Source of the DNA: Planctomycetota bacterium
Lineage (GTDB): Bacteria; Planctomycetota; SZUA-567; H5-PLA8
Length of the DNA stretch: 53,321 nt
Assembly (NCBI GenBank): GCA_023150555.1
Contig: JAKLKQ010000051.1
Coordinates: 1-53,321 of the forward strand
Direction of reading: 5' to 3'
Part shown: piece after piece, positions 48,905 to 53,321 of the stretch
Position numbering within the stretch: position 1 is the first letter of the stretch
How the letters are laid out: each line of letters begins with the position of its first letter
Translations under genes and position numbers: made by a program
Notes under the pieces: model-generated
Databases searched by the model: none
The model's input: the letters and a program-made list of their open reading frames with translations, nothing else
Told to the model about the DNA's origin: nothing

Positions 48905-49876
48905 CTAGCGAGACCGCTTCGCAGGCTTGTTGAGCGGCCACTGGGGCTTGCGCCCGTCCAGGACGCGCAGCACGTCCAGCGCCACGGCGGCGTAGTTCAG
49001 CCGCGCCTCGGGCGTCTGCGCGGCGTTGTGCGGACTGAGGATCGCGTTCTCGCACTTCAGCAACGGGTGGTTCGCGGGCGGCACCTCGGGCGAGAAGACG
49101 TCCACCCCCGCCCCGCCCAGTTTCCCGGCGTCAAGCGCCCTGGCCAGCGCCACGGTGTCCAGGATCGCGCCGCGCGCGCAGTTGACCACGTACGCCGTGG
49201 ACTTCATGCGCCGCAGCTGCGCCGCGCCGACGATGCCGCGGGTCTTCTCGGTCAGCGGCAGGTGGATGCTCAGCACGTCGCTGCGCTTCAGCAGCGCGCC
49301 GAGCGCGACCTTGCGCGCGCCGAGGCGGCGCTCCTTTGCGCGGTACTTGATCAGGTCGGTATAGAGGATCTCCATGCCGAATCCGTGCCGGCCGATCTCG
49401 GCCACGCGCGTCCCGATGCGCCCCAACCCCAGGATGCCCAGCGTCTTGCCGCGCAGTTCGGTGGACTCGTGCCGGCTGCGGAAGCCGTAGTCGCGCGTGC
49501 GGGTGGCGCGGTCGCCACGGGGGCCGAGCTTGGCGAGATTGAGGATCATCATCCAGGTGTGCTCGGCGACGGCGGTCAGGCTGCCGGCGGGCGTGTTGAC
49601 GACCCACACGCCGGCGCGAGTGGCGGCCGGGATGTCGATGTGATCGACGCCCACGCCGTGGCGCGCGATCACCTTCAGCTTCGGCGCGGCGGCGATGACC
49701 TTGGCGGTGACGCAGCCCTTGGTTCGGATCAGGATCGCGTCGGCGTCGCGGGCGGCTTCCGCCATGGCGGTCTCGGTGAACCCCTCAGGCCGCAGAACGC
49801 GGGTGCGGCGTTTGAGGAGGTCCAGGTACTTGGCGTGGATGGACTCGACCAGCAGCACCGTGGGCTTGGCCTTCAT
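48905..49876 (-). CDS. D-2-hydroxyacid dehydrogenase (phosphoglycerate-dehydrogenase-like)
   Basis: The 323-residue enzyme has the NAD-binding GILGLGRIGTRVA motif and the catalytic Arg-Glu-His set: Arg in NCARGAILD, Glu in FSPEVPPANHP and His in LSPHNAAQT. Typical substrates are D-3-phosphoglycerate, glyoxylate or hydroxypyruvate. Because it lacks the C-terminal regulatory ACT domain of SerA (over 500 residues), it is the short type. GGAGG lies about 11 bases before the start. The gene faces the TPR gene across a 140-bp divergent region. Confidence 0.9.
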   Translation of the reverse strand: MKAKPTVLLVESIHAKYLDLLKRRTRVLRPEGFTETAMAEAARDADAILIRTKGCVTAKVIAAAPKLKVIARHGVGVDHIDIPAATRAGVWVVNTPAGSLTAVAEHTWMMILNLAKLGPRGDRATRTRDYGFRSRHESTELRGKTLGILGLGRIGTRVAEIGRHGFGMEILYTDLIKYRAKERRLGARKVALGALLKRSDVLSIHLPLTEKTRGIVGAAQLRRMKSTAYVVNCARGAILDTVALARALDAGKLGGAGVDVFSPEVPPANHPLLKCENAILSPHNAAQTPEARLNYAAVALDVLRVLDGRKPQWPLNKPAKRSR

Positions 49877-50016
49877 GCTGAAAACTTGCCTCCATTAAGC
49901 AACAATCAAAGCCTTGACGCCCGAAAAAGATTACCTTAAACTTTTACTAAGTGGTCACAAGCTAACAGGTTCCGGCATCCTGGATTACAATCAAGCACCA
50001 ACCGGAAACAGGCACC
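49877..50016. promoter_or_regulatory. Divergent promoter region of dehydrogenase and TPR protein genes
   Basis: On the plus strand TTGACG (49914-49919), a 17-base spacer and TAAACT (49937-49942) form one candidate promoter. CTAACA (49963-49968), a 17-base spacer and TACAAT (49986-49991) form a second, with a leader of about 19 bases. The region is A/T-rich compared with its surroundings. Confidence 0.5.
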
Positions 50017-51714
50017 ATGGACCGGTCCTCGCACAAGCATACATCGCACATGTGCATCGTCCGGTCCTGTTTCTTCTCTTCACTCCTCCTTTTTCTGGCT
50101 GCCGCGCCCGCATCGGCGCAGACCCAAACCGAGCCTAAGCAAAACCCCGATCCCAAGGCCGCGGCCGAGTTGAAGCTCGAGGAAGCCCAGAAGGAATGGA
50201 TGCAGGGCGACGCCCTGGGCCTCGACGCGCACAAGGCGCTGCTGTCCGAAGGCGACTCGATCCAGATGCCCATCAAGCTGCTCAACGCACAGGAAGAGGC
50301 GTACAAGAACGCCGAGCGGCACTTCGTAGAGGCGCTGAAGCTCAACCCCGGTTACCTGGCGGCGAAGTCCGACTACGCGCGCTTTTTGGCCTCACGCAAA
50401 CGGTATGGCCCCGCGAAAGCGGCGCTCGCCGAGACGCTGGCCGAAAAGACCGCCGCGCAGGTCTTCTCGCAGGAAGAACGCGCCTACCTGTTCCGCACGC
50501 TGGGCGGGCTGTACGAACGCGCCGGCCAGCAGCGCCTGGCGCTGGACGCGTACCGGCAGGCCTTCCAGCTGCACCCCGGCGATCCGCGCAACCGCCTGAG
50601 CCTGGCCATCGCGCACTGCGCCAGCGGCGAACCCGAGCACGCCCTCCCCATCCTGGAACCGTGGGCCGGACCCGCGGGCGTGGCCGACGGCGTGAAGCCC
50701 GAGATGCGCGCCCTGGGCCTCTACACGCTGGCCTACGCGCAGGAAGAGATGGGCGAACCCGAAGCCGCGCTCGGCAACTACGGCCGGGCGCGCAGGCTCG
50801 CGCAGGAAGCCGGCGAGGCCGAACGCGCCGGCGTGGACGTGCAGGCCAAGAGCGCGCGCCGCCGCCTGCACGCCTGGCTGCGCGACCTGGAGCGCCAGGA
50901 GAAGGAAGAACGCCGCCGCCGCGAGGAACTCGAGAAGGCCATGGCGAAGGAAGCCGGCGCGCTTCGCCCCGACAGCGCGCCGCCGCAGGAACCCGCGCCG
51001 TCCTACGAACCGCCGCGCGCGCGCATGGCCCGCGCCTACAAGCTGCTGCGCAACGGCCTGGCGCTGAAAGCCACGGTGCTGCAGGACGCGGCCGCCTTTG
51101 CCGAAGCGCAGCGCGCGCTGCAGGACGCGCCGTCGCCCGATGCGCGCGAAGCGCTGCTCGCGAAGGAGCCGCTCAAGACCTTCGAACAGGCGCAGGCGGC
51201 GTTCAAGGACGCCGTGCAGCTGTGGCCCGGCATGGCGCGCGCGCACCGCGAGTTGGGCCTGTGCTACAACGTCGCGGGGCAGTACGACGAGGCCGGCAAG
51301 CACCTCGACGCGGCGGTGCTCTACGACCCGCGCAGCCAGTCCAACCTGGCCGTGCAGGGCGAACTGCGCCTGCTGCTGGACGAATGGGAAAGCGCGCTGC
51401 AGACCTTCGAGGCCCTGCTGCGCGTCGAGCCCGAGTACGCGCCCGCGCACCTGGGCATGGCCCGCGCCGCCGTGCTGCTGCACCGCAACGAGACCGAACT
51501 CAACCGCGTGCGCGACAGCCTGGACCGCGCGCACCAGCTGGGCGTGGACCGCGCGCAGTGGGCGACCGTGATGGCCCAGGCGCTGTTCCTGCAGGAGAAG
51601 CTGGCCAAGGGCGAACCGTTGCCCGAATCGCCGCGCCACTGGGCCAAGGAGCCGGAGCCGAAGACGGGACCCAAGAAGATTCCGGAATGGCAGGGTTTGC
51701 CGTTCATGGATTAG
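50017..51714 (+). CDS. Secreted TPR-repeat protein
   Basis: The 565-residue protein has a signal sequence (MCIVRSCFFSSLLLFLAAAPASAQ from a second in-frame Met at residue 12, so the start may be at 50050) and several TPR units: KNAERHFVEALKLNPGYLAAKSDYARFL, RLALDAYRQAFQLHPGDPRNRLSLA, AQAAFKDAVQLWPGMARAHRELGLCYN, YDEAGKHLDAAVLYDPRSQSNL. A charged Glu/Arg-rich helix lies at about 290-330. TPR proteins hold protein complexes together; the partner is unknown. No good ribosome site precedes either start. The next gene begins 32 bp downstream. Confidence 0.8.
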   Translation: MDRSSHKHTSHMCIVRSCFFSSLLLFLAAAPASAQTQTEPKQNPDPKAAAELKLEEAQKEWMQGDALGLDAHKALLSEGDSIQMPIKLLNAQEEAYKNAERHFVEALKLNPGYLAAKSDYARFLASRKRYGPAKAALAETLAEKTAAQVFSQEERAYLFRTLGGLYERAGQQRLALDAYRQAFQLHPGDPRNRLSLAIAHCASGEPEHALPILEPWAGPAGVADGVKPEMRALGLYTLAYAQEEMGEPEAALGNYGRARRLAQEAGEAERAGVDVQAKSARRRLHAWLRDLERQEKEERRRREELEKAMAKEAGALRPDSAPPQEPAPSYEPPRARMARAYKLLRNGLALKATVLQDAAAFAEAQRALQDAPSPDAREALLAKEPLKTFEQAQAAFKDAVQLWPGMARAHRELGLCYNVAGQYDEAGKHLDAAVLYDPRSQSNLAVQGELRLLLDEWESALQTFEALLRVEPEYAPAHLGMARAAVLLHRNETELNRVRDSLDRAHQLGVDRAQWATVMAQALFLQEKLAKGEPLPESPRHWAKEPEPKTGPKKIPEWQGLPFMD

Positions 51715-51746
51715 GCCGTACGAAGTAAGAGGAGACGCGATACATC

Positions 51747-52832
51747 GTGCCGAAGACACCGACCCGCAAGTCCGCACCCGCCGCGCCCGCGCGCGCCCAC
51801 GGCGAACGCAAGAAATCCAGCCGGCACCTCTCGCTGGTCGATCCGTCCGACCGGCCGGTCGCGCAGAAGATCGCCGATTGCATCGCGAAGGCCAAGCGCA
51901 TCGTGATCCTGGGCCACGAACGCCCCGACGGCGACTGCATCGGCAGCACCGTGGCGCTCTGTTCGATCCTGCGCAAGATGGGCCGCGAGGCCTTCGTGCT
52001 GATCACCGATCCGGTGCCCGAACGCTTCCGCTTTTTGAACGGCGAGGAATGGTTCAAGCAGATCGCGCCGGGCGAGACCTTCGACGCGGACCTCGCCATC
52101 GTGCTCGACACCACCGACCTCGACCGCCTGGGCGTCTCGGGCCGCAAGACCTTTCCCGGCGCGGCGATCGTGAACATCGACCACCACGTCTCCAACACGA
52201 ACTTCGGCGACGTCAACTGGGTCGATCCTTCCGCGGCCGCCGCCGGCGAACTGGTCTGGCGCCTGGCCAGCTGCTGCAACTGGAAGGTCCCGCAGCTGGC
52301 GCTGGAAGGCCTGTACGCCGCGCTGGTCACCGACACCGGGCAGTTCGCCTACTCGAACACCACGCCGCGCATCCTGCGCATGGCCGCCGACCTGATCGAC
52401 GCGGGCGTCGATCCCGAAGACACCTGGCGGCGCATCTACCTGAACAAGACGCGCGACGAGCTGGCCCTGGAAGCGCGCGCGCGCAACAGTCTGGAAGTCT
52501 GGGCCGACGGCGCGATCTGCGCGATCTCGCTGACGCAGCGCGACTTCGCCGACACCGGGACCGGCCCCGAGGACACGCAGGAGTTCGCGGGCATCCCGCG
52601 GGCGCTGTCCGGCGCGCGCCTGGCGCTCTTCTTCTACGAAGTCGAGGGCGGCAAGGCGACGAAGGTCTCGATCCGCAGCATCCGCGAACTCGACGCCTGC
52701 AAACTCGCGCAGCAGTTCGGTGGCGGCGGGCACCGCCAGGCCGCCGGCTGCCGATTCGACCTGCCCGTCAAGAAGGCCATCGCGAAGTTCCGCCCGGCCG
52801 CCGAAGCCGCGCTGAACGGCAAAGGGCAATAG
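51747..52832 (+). CDS. DHH-family phosphoesterase (NrnA/bifunctional oligoribonuclease-like)
   Basis: The start is GTG with GAGGAG upstream. The 361-residue protein has the DHH motifs: HERPDGDCIGS (His57, Asp61, Asp63), VLDTTD (Asp121), NIDHHVSNTN (Asp145, His146, His147) and, in the DHHA1 domain, GGGGHRQAAGC (about 325-335). NrnA-type enzymes degrade short oligoribonucleotides and often dephosphorylate 3'-phosphoadenosine-5'-phosphate. The first 40 residues are an extra basic extension. The gene follows the TPR gene by 32 bp and is the last before a non-coding, repeat-bearing region. Confidence 0.9.
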   Translation: MPKTPTRKSAPAAPARAHGERKKSSRHLSLVDPSDRPVAQKIADCIAKAKRIVILGHERPDGDCIGSTVALCSILRKMGREAFVLITDPVPERFRFLNGEEWFKQIAPGETFDADLAIVLDTTDLDRLGVSGRKTFPGAAIVNIDHHVSNTNFGDVNWVDPSAAAAGELVWRLASCCNWKVPQLALEGLYAALVTDTGQFAYSNTTPRILRMAADLIDAGVDPEDTWRRIYLNKTRDELALEARARNSLEVWADGAICAISLTQRDFADTGTGPEDTQEFAGIPRALSGARLALFFYEVEGGKATKVSIRSIRELDACKLAQQFGGGGHRQAAGCRFDLPVKKAIAKFRPAAEAALNGKGQ

Positions 52833-52850
52833 AGACACAGCGAACCGCAC

Positions 52851-52877
52851 CACGAAGAACACGAAGCGCACGAAAAA
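52851..52877 (+). repeat. 9-bp tandem repeat, three units (CACGAAnnn)
   Basis: The units are CACGAAGAA, CACGAAGCG and CACGAAAAA, in phase without gaps. It has the same unit length as the tract at 2019-2045. Confidence 0.75.
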
Positions 52878-53017
52878 GTTTCTCGTTTCGGGCTTCTTGT
52901 TTCTGGTTTTGACCGCGCGTAAGCGAGCCTCGAACCCGGAACGTCTCCGTCCGGCGAGAATTTCCCTTCAACGGTTCGCAGCCGCCAAGCCTGAACCAGA
53001 GATAAGAATCCGATTGC

Positions 53018-53041
53018 CTTTGCGCCTTGGCGTCTTGGCGT
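53018..53041 (+). repeat. 8-bp tandem repeat, three units (CTTGGCGT)
   Basis: The units are CTTTGCGC, CTTGGCGT and CTTGGCGT, the last two identical. Confidence 0.6.
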
Positions 53042-53131
53042 GAGATCCGTTCCGGTTCCCGGCGCACGCAAGATGCGATCTATTTCCGCTGCATTCCCGT
53101 TGTCAATTCGCCATTCTCTGTTCCTCCAACC

Positions 53132-53162
53132 CGCAATCCGAAATCCACATTCCGCAATGTGG
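53132..53162 (+). repeat. 7-bp repeat (CGnAATC) ending in a perfect hairpin
   Basis: CGCAATC, CGAAATC, CACATTC and CGCAATG follow one another at 53132-53159. CCACATT (53145-53151) and AATGTGG (53156-53162) form a perfect hairpin with the 4-base loop CCGC inside the same stretch. Confidence 0.6.
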
Positions 53163-53321
53163 AAGTGCCTGTCCCGGGCCCCGGCATGACTCCCGTCACA
53201 AGGGGCGCGGCCTTCCGCGGTGCGCTGCGCCGGACCTTCCGGTGCAACGCGCGGGGTCGTAAGCATGACTTGAACGCGCGTACGGATGGCCTCCGCTTTC
53301 CACGGCTTGCCGTTGCCCGCC

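Larger units (their letters stand above)
52833..53321. other. Non-coding right end with several short-period repeats
   Basis: This 489-bp stretch has no supported gene. It holds four repeat or hairpin elements described separately. The last 150 bases are G/C-rich. A minus-strand frame runs open through it from the edge, but its translation includes the repeats and continues antisense into the phosphoesterase gene, so I do not call it. Confidence 0.5.

Noticed and set aside
52634..53321. Minus-strand open frame entering from the right edge
   Set aside because: It runs through the short-period repeats and on into the antisense of the phosphoesterase gene. There is no ribosome site or domain. 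A real gene lying mostly outside the window cannot be excluded.

Overview
The window is a GC-rich (about two-thirds G+C by eye), gene-dense bacterial chromosome segment with 42 protein genes and no tRNA, rRNA, CRISPR array or recognisable insertion sequence. The gene content points to the PVC group, most likely Planctomycetota or Lentisphaerota. Markers are Hanks-type kinases with a DLG instead of DFG motif and a pseudokinase, a prepilin of the GFTMVELLVVI type, a sulfatase, a PhyH dioxygenase, twin GntR/LacI-like hybrid regulators next to secreted beta-propellers, a plant/chlamydial-type FabI and a eukaryote-like UDP-sugar pyrophosphorylase. The phylum is an inference from these families.

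Layout. 1-1288: a truncated membrane protein on the minus strand and a small membrane protein. 1402-10203: an ECF sigma factor, an anti-sigma/PQQ-propeller fusion, a tandem-domain ModA-like binding protein, ModB, a short ModC, an anchored secreted protein of unknown function, an FtsX-type permease and a LolD-type ATPase, all on the plus strand. 10224-14374: PhyH dioxygenase, divergent AraC regulator, IclR regulator and sulfatase. 14520-19164: FabI, UDP-sugar pyrophosphorylase and a doubled alpha/beta hydrolase. 19396-27481: Ser/Thr kinase, UppP, FtsK and a membrane pseudokinase. 27491-31288 (minus): squalene/phytoene synthase, DevC-like permease and HlyD-like adaptor. 31535-34114: two convergent genes (ExbD-like secreted protein; transglutaminase-like/TPR protein). 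34348-42328: two GntR-hybrid/secreted-propeller modules. 42393-49876 (minus): aldehyde dehydrogenase, DMT transporter, Gfo/Idh/MocA oxidoreductase, histidine kinase, prepilin-like protein and 2-hydroxyacid dehydrogenase. 50017-52832: TPR protein and a DHH phosphoesterase. The right end is non-coding and carries several short-period tandem repeats.

The best candidate for an undescribed system is 1402-10203. An ECF sigma factor and a zinc-finger anti-sigma factor whose extracytoplasmic part is a PQQ-like beta-propeller lead directly into an oxyanion-type ABC importer with two fused binding domains (Ser versus Cys at the equivalent position) and then a Cys-bearing secreted protein plus FtsX/LolD module. 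The reading is a signal-controlled metal-oxyanion uptake and envelope module; the ligand is unknown. Second is the kinase-UppP-FtsK-pseudokinase cluster. Third is the pair of self-contained GntR-hybrid plus propeller operons that share an unusual CGGTGTA-N9-ATG leader.

The IclR gene has a clear TTGACC-N16-TACTAT promoter that would start the transcript at or next to its ATG, with operator-like TTCC/GGAA half-sites over the promoter. It is a good candidate for a leaderless, autoregulated gene.
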